A stretch of DNA of 56,527 bases from Burkholderiales bacterium (GTDB taxonomy: Bacteria > Pseudomonadota > Gammaproteobacteria > Burkholderiales > Casimicrobiaceae), in NCBI GenBank assembly GCA_025927765.1, contig JAICKU010000017.1, forward strand, positions 1 through 56,527, written 5' to 3'. Both the position numbers and the translations under genes were made by a program. Shown here in pieces: positions 44,995-53,671 of the stretch. The notes under the pieces were generated by a model. The model searched no databases, was not told where the DNA came from, and saw only the letters and a list, made by a program, of their open reading frames with translations. The first letter of the stretch is position 1, and each line of letters starts with the position of its first letter.

Positions 44995-46329
44995 TCACGA
45001 CGAGGCACGATCAACTGCGCGGGATTCCGGCTTGGAACGACTGCGCAGATACTGACGCATCAGCGGCTGCGCGGTGAGGCCGTGCACGACGATGGACGCA
45101 GCGACGGTCCACAACGTCAATGACACGAGGGTGTCTGCAAGGTGATCGTCGAGGCCCTGGCGAAGAGCGAGGGCGAGATAGAAGAGCGACCCGACGCCGC
45201 GAATGCCGAACCAACCGATCATCACGGTCTGCGAGAAGGTCAGGCGCTCAGCCACAATGGCAGGCAGCGTGGACAGCGGCCTCAGCACCAGCAGCACCAG
45301 CGGCACGAACCACCAGGCGGCGGGTGCCGGCTTTGCGTATGCCAGCATCGCCCCCAGCAGCAATACCAGCGTCAGTTCGGCGAGCTTCTCCAACTGGCCG
45401 TTGAACAGCTGTATCGAGTCGCGCATGGTCGCGCTTGCGTAGTGCGAGTGCGTCGCCAGCGTGGCGTACGTGTGCCCCGCCGCGCTGGTTGCGCTCGCGA
45501 GAGGCTGGCTGTCATCCTGCGGCTGTTCGCGCACGCGCTGCAGCGCCAGCCCGCTTGCAAAGACCGCAAGGAATCCCGAGGTCAACATCAGCTGCGCGAG
45601 TCCGTAGGCCAGCGCGATCAGCCCGAGCCCGAGAAAGACGTCGAGTCCGACCGCCTCCTGATGGCGAGTGCGCAGGAACACGACGAGCCGTCCCGTGAGT
45701 GTGCCAAGTGTTGCACCGACGGCGAGACCGGCAAGCGTGCCCCAAAGCAGATCCAGGCTCCACCAGCGGATCAGGCCGGGGCCCATGTCGTGTCCCCCGA
45801 GCAGGCCGAGCCCCAGCATCACGAACGGGAACGCAGCGCCGTCGTTGAGAGCGCCTTCTCCGGCGAGGCTGAAGCTGAGGCGGTCGATGCGCGCTCCGGG
45901 CTCGGAGTGCAACCCTGAAGCAAGGACCGGGTCCGTGGGAGCGAGGATGGCGCCCAGAAGCAAGGCCGCACCGGGGGGCAGGTCGAGTAACCACACGCCG
46001 GCCGTCGCGATCATCGCGACCATGGCAGCCATGGAAAGAAAGGCCAGCCGTACCGGCAGCCACCAGCGCCGGTCGCGCAGCGGCACGCCGAGTTGCAGGC
46101 CGAGCGCGAACAGCGAGATGAGCAACGCGATCTCGGCGGTACTTTCGAACAGCGCCGCATGCGCGACTGGGTCGGCGGCGAGAACGTTCATCGCCCTGGG
46201 CCCGAGAAGCCATCCCAAGGCGAGGTAGACAATGGCGCTGGTGAGCGGCAGCCGGCCGATGAGCGTGCCCAGCAGTACCAGGGTGATCAGGAGTATCCCG
46301 GTGAAGAGCGCCCACCCGGCGAATGACAT
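44995..46329 (-). CDS. CPA1-type cation:proton antiporter
   Basis: A 444-residue membrane protein with about twelve helices. Family features are GAILAPTDPVLASGLH, with the conserved aspartate of the ion pathway, EGALNDGAAFPFVML and MIGWFGIRGVGSLFYLALAL. It exchanges Na+ or K+ for protons in pH and salt homeostasis. Codon use differs from its neighbours: more CTG, GCC and CAG and fewer CG-rich codons such as GCG, TCG and CTC. Together with the 160-base non-coding stretch upstream, this suggests acquisition from another lineage (inference). Confidence 0.92.
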   Translation of the reverse strand: MSFAGWALFTGILLITLVLLGTLIGRLPLTSAIVYLALGWLLGPRAMNVLAADPVAHAALFESTAEIALLISLFALGLQLGVPLRDRRWWLPVRLAFLSMAAMVAMIATAGVWLLDLPPGAALLLGAILAPTDPVLASGLHSEPGARIDRLSFSLAGEGALNDGAAFPFVMLGLGLLGGHDMGPGLIRWWSLDLLWGTLAGLAVGATLGTLTGRLVVFLRTRHQEAVGLDVFLGLGLIALAYGLAQLMLTSGFLAVFASGLALQRVREQPQDDSQPLASATSAAGHTYATLATHSHYASATMRDSIQLFNGQLEKLAELTLVLLLGAMLAYAKPAPAAWWFVPLVLLVLRPLSTLPAIVAERLTFSQTVMIGWFGIRGVGSLFYLALALRQGLDDHLADTLVSLTLWTVAASIVVHGLTAQPLMRQYLRSRSKPESRAVDRASS

Positions 46330-46491
46330 GCGGTTTTCCCGGTTCGACAGGTGTCCGGCACATTCCGAAGCGGTCCGGTTGCATCGTCAGCAATGCCGTG
46401 ACCCTGTTCTCCTGGCAGCGTTCATGACCGGCGGGCCGACGTCCGCCCCGGGGCTCCATGATGAGCATGGGATGCAGCGTGCGGCATCTCG
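46330..46491. other. Non-coding gap before the antiporter
   Basis: This 162-base stretch between the OYE gene stop and the antiporter start holds no convincing frame, palindrome or promoter hexamer pair. It is slightly less GC-rich than the surroundings. It probably contains the antiporter promoter. Confidence 0.4.
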
Positions 46492-47604
46492 CTAACGCTG
46501 CCCGATCTTCGCGCCGACGAAGACTGCCGCGGCGTTCCGGGGGGCGGCGCGCGTGTACTGACGCGGCGGCGTGACGCTCGCACCAAGCGTGGCCGCGGCG
46601 TGCCATGCCCAGCGCGGGTCCCACAGGAACGCGCGCGCCATCGCCACCATGTCGGCGTCGCCGGCGGCGAGGATCGTCGCGGCCTGCTCCGCATCGGTGA
46701 TGAGGCCCACCGCGACCGTCGTCGCACCCGTCGCGCGACGGATCTCGCCCGCGAAGCGCACCTGGTAGCCCGGACCGACGGGAATCTTCTGCGATGGCGA
46801 CACGCCACCGCTCGACGCATCGATCCAGTCGACGCCGTGCGCGACGAGCCGTCGCGACAGCTCGATCGACTGGTCGAGGTCCCATCCGCCGTCGACCCAA
46901 TCCGTGCACGACAGGCGCACGCCGAGCGGTCGCGACGCCGGCCATGCGGCGCGCACGGCGTCGAACACCTCCATCGGATAGCGAATGCGATGCTCGAAGC
47001 TGCCGCCGTAGGCATCGGTGCGCCGGTTCGCGATCGGCGACAGGAACTCGTGCAGCAGGTAGCCGTGCGCCATGTGCAATTCGAGCGCGTCGATGCCGAT
47101 GCGCGCCGCGCGCTTCGCGCTGTCGGCGAATGCATCGCGCACGCGTGCGAGGCCCGCTGCATCGAGCGCGCGCGGCGCCGCTTCGTCGGCACCGTGCGGC
47201 AACGCCGACGGTGCCGACGGCACCCATCCGCCGGCGTCGACCGGAATGAGCGTACCGCCATCCCACGGTGCGTACGACGAGCCTTTGCGGCCGGCATGCG
47301 CGAGCTGCATCGCCACGGCGATCGGCGGGCATTGCGCGCGCGCACGCGCCAGCGCATCGGCGGCCGCGCGTTCGCACGCATCGTCGTAGAGTCCGAGATC
47401 GCCCGGACTGATGCGACCCTCGGCCGTGACCGCGGTCGCCTCGATCGTGAACATCGCGGCGCCCGACATCATCATCTGCGCCCAATGCACCAGGTGCCAG
47501 TCGGTGGCGCAGCCGTCGACCGCCGAGTACTGGCACATCGGCGAGACGACGATGCGATTCGCGAGCGCGAGGTCGCGAATCGCGATCGGATCGAAGAGTT
47601 TCAT
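46492..47604 (-). CDS. NADH:flavin oxidoreductase (Old Yellow Enzyme, YqjM-like)
   Basis: A 370-residue FMN-dependent ene-reductase. The N-terminus LANRIVVSPMCQYSA carries the cysteine typical of thermophilic-like (YqjM) OYEs; AVAMQLAHAGRKGSS, ALELHMAHGYLLHEFLSP with the two substrate-binding histidines, NRRTDAYGGSFEHRIRYPME, and VAVGLITDAEQA complete the barrel. It reduces activated C=C bonds of unsaturated ketones or aldehydes in detoxification or other metabolism. The physiological substrate is unknown. It lies downstream of metK on the same strand. Confidence 0.93.
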   Translation of the reverse strand: MKLFDPIAIRDLALANRIVVSPMCQYSAVDGCATDWHLVHWAQMMMSGAAMFTIEATAVTAEGRISPGDLGLYDDACERAAADALARARAQCPPIAVAMQLAHAGRKGSSYAPWDGGTLIPVDAGGWVPSAPSALPHGADEAAPRALDAAGLARVRDAFADSAKRAARIGIDALELHMAHGYLLHEFLSPIANRRTDAYGGSFEHRIRYPMEVFDAVRAAWPASRPLGVRLSCTDWVDGGWDLDQSIELSRRLVAHGVDWIDASSGGVSPSQKIPVGPGYQVRFAGEIRRATGATTVAVGLITDAEQAATILAAGDADMVAMARAFLWDPRWAWHAAATLGASVTPPRQYTRAAPRNAAAVFVGAKIGQR

Positions 47605-47653
47605 GGCTTTCCCTTACCCCGCCTCGCTGTCGCCCGCGGCGGTGAGGGGCAGC

Positions 47654-48841
47654 TCAGTGCGCGAGCGCCGGCTCGCGGATGTTCGCGGCGTCGCGCAGCG
47701 CTTCCGCCTTGTCGGTGGCTTCCCAGGTGAACTCGGGTTCGTCGCGGCCGAAGTGTCCGTAGGCGGCGGTCTTGCGATAGATCGGCCGCAGGAGGTCGAG
47801 CATCCGGATGATCCCCTTGGGCCGCAGGTCGAAATGCGCCTGCACGAGTTCGGCGATCCGCGCGTCGGGGATCACGCCCGTGCCTTCGGTGTAGACGGTC
47901 ACATTGATGGGCTTCGCGACGCCGATCGCGTACGACAGCTGCACCTGGCACTGCCGCGCGAGGCCGGCTGCGACGACGTTCTTCGCCACGTAGCGCGCCG
48001 CGTAGGCGGCGGAGCGGTCGACTTTCGACGGATCCTTGCCGGAGAACGCGCCGCCGCCGTGCGGCGCGGCGCCGCCGTACGTGTCGACGATGATCTTGCG
48101 GCCGGTGACACCGGCATCGCCGTGCGGACCGCCGATCTCGAAGCAGCCGGTCGGATTGACGAGATAGCGCGTCCCGGCGAGCATTTCCTTCGGAAACACG
48201 GGCTTCACGATCTCCTCGACGACCGCTTCCGCGAGTTCCTTCTGGCGATCGTTCATGCTCGGGTGGTGCTGCGTCGACAACACCACGGTGTCGACGCTCT
48301 TCGGCTTGCCGTCGACGTAGCGCACGGTGACCTGCGACTTCGCGTCGGGACGCAGCCACGCCAGCCGCCCGTCGCGCCGCACTTCGCTTTGCCGCTGCAC
48401 GAGGCGGTGCGCGTAGTAGATCGGGAACGGCATCAACGTGGGCGTTTCGTTGCAGGCGTAGCCGAACATCAGGCCCTGGTCGCCGGCGCCCTGGTTCAGG
48501 TAATCGTCCGACGCGCGATCGACGCCCTGCGCGATGTTCGGCGACTGCCTGCCATAGCAGACCATGACCGCACAGCCGTCGGCGTCGAAGCGCAGCGCGG
48601 GATCGTTGTAGCCGATGCGGCGGATGGTGTCGCGCGCGGCCTTCGCGTAGTCGACGCTCGCGCTCGTGGTGATCTCGCCGGCCATGACGACGAGGCCCGT
48701 CGAGACGAGGGTCTCGGCGGCCACGCGCCCCGTCGGATCCTGCCTTAGAATCTCGTCGAGGACCGCGTCGGAAATCTGGTCCGCGACCTTGTCCGGGTGA
48801 CCTTCCGAAACCGATTCCGACGTGAACAGGAATTCGCTCAT
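47654..48841 (-). CDS. metK: S-adenosylmethionine synthetase
   Basis: A 395-residue enzyme making SAM from methionine and ATP. Motifs are [20 protein letters not shown] (N-terminal ATP-binding region), [12 protein letters not shown], the [19 protein letters not shown] loop and the C-terminal [13 protein letters not shown]. The length is standard. The ATG at 48841 gives the family start (MSEFLFTSE). With ahcY and metF nearby it forms a loose cluster of methyl-cycle genes, though it is separated from ahcY by the antiporter and OYE genes. Confidence 0.97.
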   Translation of the reverse strand: MSEFLFTSESVSEGHPDKVADQISDAVLDEILRQDPTGRVAAETLVSTGLVVMAGEITTSASVDYAKAARDTIRRIGYNDPALRFDADGCAVMVCYGRQSPNIAQGVDRASDDYLNQGAGDQGLMFGYACNETPTLMPFPIYYAHRLVQRQSEVRRDGRLAWLRPDAKSQVTVRYVDGKPKSVDTVVLSTQHHPSMNDRQKELAEAVVEEIVKPVFPKEMLAGTRYLVNPTGCFEIGGPHGDAGVTGRKIIVDTYGGAAPHGGGAFSGKDPSKVDRSAAYAARYVAKNVVAAGLARQCQVQLSYAIGVAKPINVTVYTEGTGVIPDARIAELVQAHFDLRPKGIIRMLDLLRPIYRKTAAYGHFGRDEPEFTWEATDKAEALRDAANIREPALAH

Positions 48842-48874
48842 TGCCTCGTAGCCTCGCTTGTTTTTCGGCACTGA

Positions 48875-48880
48875 ATTCTA
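48875..48880 (-). promoter_or_regulatory. Extended -10 promoter of metK
   Basis: On the minus strand CTGCTAGAATTC contains TAGAAT preceded by TGC, an extended -10 element, about 35 bases before the metK ATG. No -35 match is visible, which is tolerated with a TGn extension. Confidence 0.45.
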
Positions 48881-48947
48881 GCAGAGGCCCCTGCGAGCGC
48901 GCCGCGCGCGCCCGGTGCGCGCCGCCGCAATCGACGAAGGGCGGCCG

Positions 48948-49940
48948 ATGATCGTCGAGCGCGCCGATGCGCGCGCGATTGCGCTGGCGGCCGAATTGTT
49001 GCGGGAGGGGAAGCTCGTCGCGTTTCCCACCGAAACCGTCTACGGACTCGGTGCCGATGCTCGCAACGACGACGCGGTGCGCCACATCTTCGCGGCGAAG
49101 GGCCGGCCCGCGGACCATCCGGTCATCGTGCACGTCCTCGATCTCGCCGAAGCCGAGCGCTGGGTGTCCGACATGCCCGACGACGCGCGCAAGCTCGCGC
49201 GCGCCTTCTGGCCGGGCCCGCTCACGCTGATCCTGCCGCGCGCGCACGACGTGAGCGACGTGGTGACCGGCGGCCAGTCGAGCGTGGGGCTGCGCGCACC
49301 GTCGCACCCCGTGGCGCGCGCGCTGCTCGCGGCGTTTCGCGGCGGCATTGCCGCGCCGTCGGCGAACCGCTTCGGCCACGTGTCGGCCACGACGGCCGGG
49401 CACGTCGTCGACGACCTCGGCGACGGCGTCGATCTCGTGCTCGATGCCGGCGCATCCGACGTGGGCATCGAAAGCACGATCGTCGCGTTCACGACGCCCT
49501 CGCCGATGTTGCTGCGTCCCGGCGCCATCGGTGGCGACGCGCTCGCCGCCGTGCTCGGCCGCTCCGTGGGCGCACGCGAAACCGATGCGCCGCGCGCGTC
49601 GGGCTCGCTGGCGTCGCATTACGCACCGCGCACGCCGGCATCGCTCGTCGCCAGCGACGCGCTGGTGGCGCAACTCGCGCAACTCGACGATCGCGACGAA
49701 CGCGTCGCCGTGCTCGCATGGCGTACGCGGCCTCCGCAAGGGTTCGATGGCGTGTGGATCGAAGCACCCGACGATGCCGCGGCCTACGCGCATGCGCTCT
49801 ACGCGAACCTGCGCGCGCTCGATGCGGCGAAGGCCGATTCGATCCTGATCGAGCGCGTGCGCGACGACGCGGAGTGGAACGCGATCGCCGATCGCCTCGC
49901 GCGCGCGACGTCGGGCGAGCCGCCCGACGACCGCGATTAG
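48948..49940 (+). CDS. Sua5/YciO-type threonylcarbamoyl-AMP synthase
   Basis: A 330-residue protein with an N-terminal YrdC/Sua5 domain (VAFPTETVYGLGADA, FAAKGRPADHPVIVHV, FWPGPLTLIL, APSANRFGHVSATTA) and a C-terminal Sua5 domain (from about residue 215; the linker includes SGSLASHYAPRTPA). It makes threonylcarbamoyl-AMP from threonine, bicarbonate and ATP for the t6A modification of tRNAs. It is divergent from metK and ends at a long palindrome facing the DUF3530-like gene. Confidence 0.93.
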   Translation: MIVERADARAIALAAELLREGKLVAFPTETVYGLGADARNDDAVRHIFAAKGRPADHPVIVHVLDLAEAERWVSDMPDDARKLARAFWPGPLTLILPRAHDVSDVVTGGQSSVGLRAPSHPVARALLAAFRGGIAAPSANRFGHVSATTAGHVVDDLGDGVDLVLDAGASDVGIESTIVAFTTPSPMLLRPGAIGGDALAAVLGRSVGARETDAPRASGSLASHYAPRTPASLVASDALVAQLAQLDDRDERVAVLAWRTRPPQGFDGVWIEAPDDAAAYAHALYANLRALDAAKADSILIERVRDDAEWNAIADRLARATSGEPPDDRD

Positions 49941-49943
49941 TTT

Positions 49944-49994
49944 ACTTCGGGGTCAGAGCCGTAAGTCTCCGACTTACGGCTCTGACCCCGAAGT
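49944..49994. repeat. Perfect 24-pair palindrome between sua5 and the hydrolase
   Basis: The left arm (49944-49967, starting ACTTCGGGGTCAGAGC) and right arm (49971-49994) pair perfectly around the loop TCC. It lies between convergent genes. The outer 16 pairs are identical to the element at 53601; the inner eight pairs differ in both arms together. Confidence 0.9.
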
Positions 49995-50013
49995 TCCAAC
50001 TGACTCGCCCGGC

Positions 50014-50646
50014 CTAAAACTGGCTCGCGAGCGCCTCGGGGAAATCGCGCTCGGCGACGACGTCCGCGACGGGCACGCGTGGCGACGCCGCGAAGTCGAC
50101 GGTCATTCCGATCGGCACCCAGGCGCCGATCGCCGGATGCGATTTCGCGAGCCACGCATTCGTCATCGCCGCCCCGAGGCTGTGCGAAACGACGCCGATG
50201 TGCGTGTAGCCATGTGCACGCAGCCACTGCATGGCGGCATCTAGGCGCTCGAACGCATCGGGGAAGAGCAACGCATACTCGTCGCGCGGCGCGTCGGCGG
50301 CGAGCACCGGCATCTGCACGGACAGCGTGGCGAAACCCACGTCGGCCAGGTCGGAGCGCAGCACGCCGATCAGGTTCCAGTCGGGATGAACGCCGAGGCC
50401 GTGCACGACGACGATCGCGCGTTGCGTAGGCGTGGCCGGCGCCGTGTACAGCGCGAGCACCTTCGGTTGATGCATCGTCGCGAGCCACACCGCTTCGCCG
50501 GCGAACAACTGCGGGACGATCTCGTCCGCCCAACGGCGTTCGCGTGCAAGGTCGGGCGTGGCGGCGAGCGCCGAGCCGGCATGGCTCGCCAACGCGAGGA
50601 TGCCGAGCAGCAGGCGAAGACCGATCATCGCGCGTCGGGAATTCAT
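50014..50646 (-). CDS. DUF3530-like alpha/beta hydrolase, exported
   Basis: A 210-residue protein with a signal peptide (IGLRLLLGILALASHAGSALA). The alpha/beta-hydrolase core shows AIVVVHGLGVHPDWNLIGVL, TLSVQMPVLAADAP, LFPDAFERLDAAMQWL and VVSHSLGAAMTNAW, where SHSLG is the nucleophile elbow. The family resembles DUF3530 proteins of unknown substrate. The ATG at 50646 overlaps the malonate-decarboxylase-like stop by four bases (ATGA), so it is probably translated together with that gene. Confidence 0.82.
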   Translation of the reverse strand: MNSRRAMIGLRLLLGILALASHAGSALAATPDLARERRWADEIVPQLFAGEAVWLATMHQPKVLALYTAPATPTQRAIVVVHGLGVHPDWNLIGVLRSDLADVGFATLSVQMPVLAADAPRDEYALLFPDAFERLDAAMQWLRAHGYTHIGVVSHSLGAAMTNAWLAKSHPAIGAWVPIGMTVDFAASPRVPVADVVAERDFPEALASQF

Positions 50647-51998
50647 CGAATGTCCAAAGCTTCGAGGGTCGGGGGATCGACGATCGCCGTCACGCCGCCT
50701 TGCGCAGCGAAATGCCGCACCGGCTGGCCGAGCAGCGGATCGTCCTCGATCAATGACGACGCCGCGATGCCGGTGACGCGCGCGACCGCGGCGGGCTCCA
50801 TCGCGACGACGCGCGCGGGCGGCAGCGCGTAAAGCGCGTCGGCCTGCAGCGCATTCGAGAAGAACGCCGCGCTGTGGCCGGCGCCGGCGAGCAGGCCCAC
50901 GAGACGGCGTCCCTGTGCGCGAAGCAGCGCGAGTACCGCGGCGTGATGCGCGAGGAACTGCGAGACGAGCTTCATCTCGGCGGCCCGCGACACCGCGTGC
51001 CCCGGCGAATCCTCGACGAGCACGAGCGGCAGGGCGACGTTCTCGCGCGAAGCGAGGTGCGCCAACAGCGCTGCGTCGAGCGCGTGCACGTCGGCCGGCG
51101 CCACGCTGCGATCGGTGAACGGTGCCGTGAGCCAGCAACGCGCTGCACGCCACAGGAGGTGCGCAGCGTCGGCGGGCACGGCGCCGTCGAAGCACGCGAG
51201 CGCGCCCGCGGCGTACGGATGCACGACGTCGTGGGCGATGCGACGCGCGAGCCGCGCGTGCGCTGCGCGCACCGACGCTTCGAAGTCGTCGCGTTCCTGC
51301 AGCGCACGCGCGACCCACGCACGGAGCACTTCGGTGGTGTCGGCCACGAGCTCGACCGCGCCGGCGCCGTGCCGCGCCTTCGCGCCGTACACGGTGTCGA
51401 CGTCGCGCGCGTCGCTCGCGTCGAGCTCCCACGCGCCGTGCACCGACTCCAGCACCTTCGGCCCCGACAGCCCGAGCCGACTGCCGGGCAGCATCGCGAG
51501 ACGATCCGCGGCGCACGCGAGCACCGACGTGCCGCCGAACACGCTGCCGACGCAAAGCGCCACGACCGGGATGCCCGCGATGCGCGCGTCGAGGAGCGCG
51601 GACAGCGCGCGCGCAAGTGCCAACTCGGCGGCGTTCGCCTCGTGCAGGCGCACGCCGCCGGACGCGAGCAGCAACACGATGCCGCCCGGCTGTTCCCGCA
51701 TTGCATCGGCGAACATCGCCGCAAGCGCCTTGCCGTGCCGCTCGCCGACGCTGCCCGCAAGATAACGCTCGTCCTGCGCGGCGATCAGCACCGGGGCGCC
51801 ATGCAGCGTCGCCGCGGCCGTGACGATGCCGTCGTCGTCGTGCGGGGCAATGCCGAAGCGCGCAAGATGCCGACTCGCGCCGGCGCTCGCGCGGAAGGTC
51901 ACGCTTCCCGCGTCGGCGACACGCCCGATCCGTGCACGTGCGTCGAGCCGCTGCAGGCCCGATGCGAGGTCCGTGCGCGCGTCGAAGGGCGTGGTCAT
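50643..51998 (-). CDS. Fused malonate decarboxylase beta/gamma (MdcD-MdcE-like) protein
   Basis: A 451-residue carboxyltransferase-fold protein. Residues 1 to about 245 resemble MdcD (GGIVLLLASGGVRLHEANAA, CVGSVFGGTSVLACAADR, GLSGPKVLESVHG) and the rest from about 290 resembles MdcE (PLVLVEDSPGHAVSRAAEMK, AGAGHSAAFFSNALQAD). In complete systems these two subunits decarboxylate malonyl bound to the carrier MdcC. Here no mdcA (alpha), mdcC or mdcB/G is present in the window. It is divergent from a malonyl-CoA synthetase, which suggests it acts on malonyl-CoA directly (inference). Confidence 0.83.
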   Translation of the reverse strand: MTTPFDARTDLASGLQRLDARARIGRVADAGSVTFRASAGASRHLARFGIAPHDDDGIVTAAATLHGAPVLIAAQDERYLAGSVGERHGKALAAMFADAMREQPGGIVLLLASGGVRLHEANAAELALARALSALLDARIAGIPVVALCVGSVFGGTSVLACAADRLAMLPGSRLGLSGPKVLESVHGAWELDASDARDVDTVYGAKARHGAGAVELVADTTEVLRAWVARALQERDDFEASVRAAHARLARRIAHDVVHPYAAGALACFDGAVPADAAHLLWRAARCWLTAPFTDRSVAPADVHALDAALLAHLASRENVALPLVLVEDSPGHAVSRAAEMKLVSQFLAHHAAVLALLRAQGRRLVGLLAGAGHSAAFFSNALQADALYALPPARVVAMEPAAVARVTGIAASSLIEDDPLLGQPVRHFAAQGGVTAIVDPPTLEALDIR

Positions 51999-52069
51999 CG
52001 GTATGAAATAATCGACGCGATCCGCGCGCGCCCATGCGAAGCGCGCAACAAGGCCGCGAAACCGACGCG

Positions 52070-53590
52070 ATGAATGCCAATCTCCATGCGCTGATCGAAT
52101 CCCATTTCCCGTCCGGCACCGAGCAGCCGTGCCTGCTCATTCCAAACGAAGGTGTCGTGCATTATGACGAGCTTGCGCAGGCGTCCGCGCGCATCGCGAA
52201 CGCACTCGTGCGCGCGGGCTGCGTGCCGGGCGATCGCGTCGCCGTGCAAACGGACAAGCATTGGCAGGTGCTCGCCCTCTACCTCGCGTGCCTGCGCGCC
52301 GGACTCGTCTACCTGCCGCTCAACACGGCGTATCAGAAGCGCGAGCTCGAGTATTTCTTCCGCGACGCCGAGCCGCGCGTGATCGTGTGCCGCCCCGGGA
52401 GCGTCGGCATGATCGAGACGATCGGCAACGGCGCGCTCGTGCTCACCGTCGACGGCCGCGGCGGCGAGCTGTGGGACCGCGCGCGCGACGAATCGACCAC
52501 GTTCGTCACCGTGGACTCGAAGCCGGACGATCTTGCCGCAATCCTCTACACGTCGGGCACGACCGGCCGTTCGAAGGGTGCGTCGCTCACGCATCGCAAC
52601 CTCGCGTCGAATGCGCTCGCGCTGGTCGAGGCGTGGGCGTTCACGCGCAGGGACGTGCTGCTGCACGCGCTCCCCATCTATCACGTGCACGGGCTATTCG
52701 TCGCCGTGCACTGCGCGCTGCTGTCGGGGGCACGCATGCTGTGGCTGCCGCGCTTCGACGCGGAGGAGATCGTCGACCTGCTGCCGCAGGCGACGGTCAT
52801 GATGGGCGTGCCGACGTTCTACACGCGGCTCCTCGCGCAGCCGTCGCTGACGCGCGACGCCTCGAGGCACGTGCGCCTGTTCGTGTCGGGCTCCGCGCCG
52901 CTGCTGCCGGAGACGTTCGCGGCGTTTCGCGAGCGCACCGGGCATACGATCCTCGAACGCTACGGCATGACCGAGACCGGCATGATCACGTCGAATCCGA
53001 TCGAGGGCGTGCGCGCGCCAGGCACCGTCGGCCGTCCGTTGCCCGGCGTGAACGTGCGCGTGGTCGACGACGCCGGCGATGAGTGCTCGCCGGGAACGAT
53101 CGGCAGTGTGCAGGTGCGCGGCCCGAACGTGTTCGCCGGCTACTGGCGGCTACCCGACAAGACGCGCGAGGAGTTCACCGCCGACGGCTGGTTTCGCACC
53201 GGCGACGTCGGCGAATGGGTGCCGGACGGTCCTGCGGAAGGTTACCTGCGCCTCGTCGGACGCGCGAAGGACCTGATCATCAGCGGCGGCCTCAATGTCT
53301 ATCCGAAGGAGATCGAGGAACGGATCGACGCGCTTCCCGGCGTCGCTGAATCGGCGGTGATCGGCGTGCCCGATCCCGATTTCGGCGAAGCGGTGACGGC
53401 CGCCGTCGTGCCGAAGCCCGGCGCCACCGTCGACGAAGCGCAGGTGATTGCGGCGTTGCGCGGCGACATCGCATCGTTCAAGGTGCCGAAGCACGTGTAC
53501 GCGATCGACGAGCTGCCGCGCAACGCGATGGGGAAGGTGCAGAAAAACGTGCTGCGGCAGCGCTTCGCGCGAAACCCGGATAAGGGATAA
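52070..53590 (+). CDS. matB: Malonyl-CoA synthetase
   Basis: A 506-residue acyl-adenylating enzyme. The P-loop motif is ILYTSGTTGRSKGA (about residues 158-171), then HALPIYHVHGLFVAVH, LFVSGSAPLL, ERYGMTETGMITSNP, and GRAKDLIISGGLNVYPKEIE with the hinge. The C-terminal catalytic lysine is in RNAMGKVQKNVLR. The HVHGLF and ERYGMTETGMITSNP motifs and the length fit MatB, which makes malonyl-CoA from malonate, CoA and ATP. The ATG at 52070 matches the family; the gap to the divergent mdcDE-like gene (71 bases) must hold both promoters. It ends at a palindrome shared with the sua5 region. Confidence 0.88.
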   Translation: MNANLHALIESHFPSGTEQPCLLIPNEGVVHYDELAQASARIANALVRAGCVPGDRVAVQTDKHWQVLALYLACLRAGLVYLPLNTAYQKRELEYFFRDAEPRVIVCRPGSVGMIETIGNGALVLTVDGRGGELWDRARDESTTFVTVDSKPDDLAAILYTSGTTGRSKGASLTHRNLASNALALVEAWAFTRRDVLLHALPIYHVHGLFVAVHCALLSGARMLWLPRFDAEEIVDLLPQATVMMGVPTFYTRLLAQPSLTRDASRHVRLFVSGSAPLLPETFAAFRERTGHTILERYGMTETGMITSNPIEGVRAPGTVGRPLPGVNVRVVDDAGDECSPGTIGSVQVRGPNVFAGYWRLPDKTREEFTADGWFRTGDVGEWVPDGPAEGYLRLVGRAKDLIISGGLNVYPKEIEERIDALPGVAESAVIGVPDPDFGEAVTAAVVPKPGATVDEAQVIAALRGDIASFKVPKHVYAIDELPRNAMGKVQKNVLRQRFARNPDKG

Positions 53591-53600
53591 GCGACTTTGG

Positions 53601-53666
53601 GACTTCGGGGTCAGAGCGACAAGTCTTCGACTTGTCGCTCTGACCCCGAAGTCGGGCCCCGAAGTC
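53601..53666. repeat. Perfect 25-pair palindrome plus extra half site after matB
   Basis: The left arm (53601-53625, starting GACTTCGGGGTCAGAGC) and right arm (53629-53653) pair perfectly with loop TTC. A further half copy, CCCCGAAGTCGGG, follows at 53657. The element lies between the convergent matB and tctA genes. Confidence 0.9.
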
Positions 53667-53671
53667 GGGTT

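Noticed and set aside
50014-50646. The exported hydrolase as an antibiotic or polyester hydrolase
   Set aside because: Only the general alpha/beta fold and a DUF3530-like pattern are seen; nothing specific supports those substrates.
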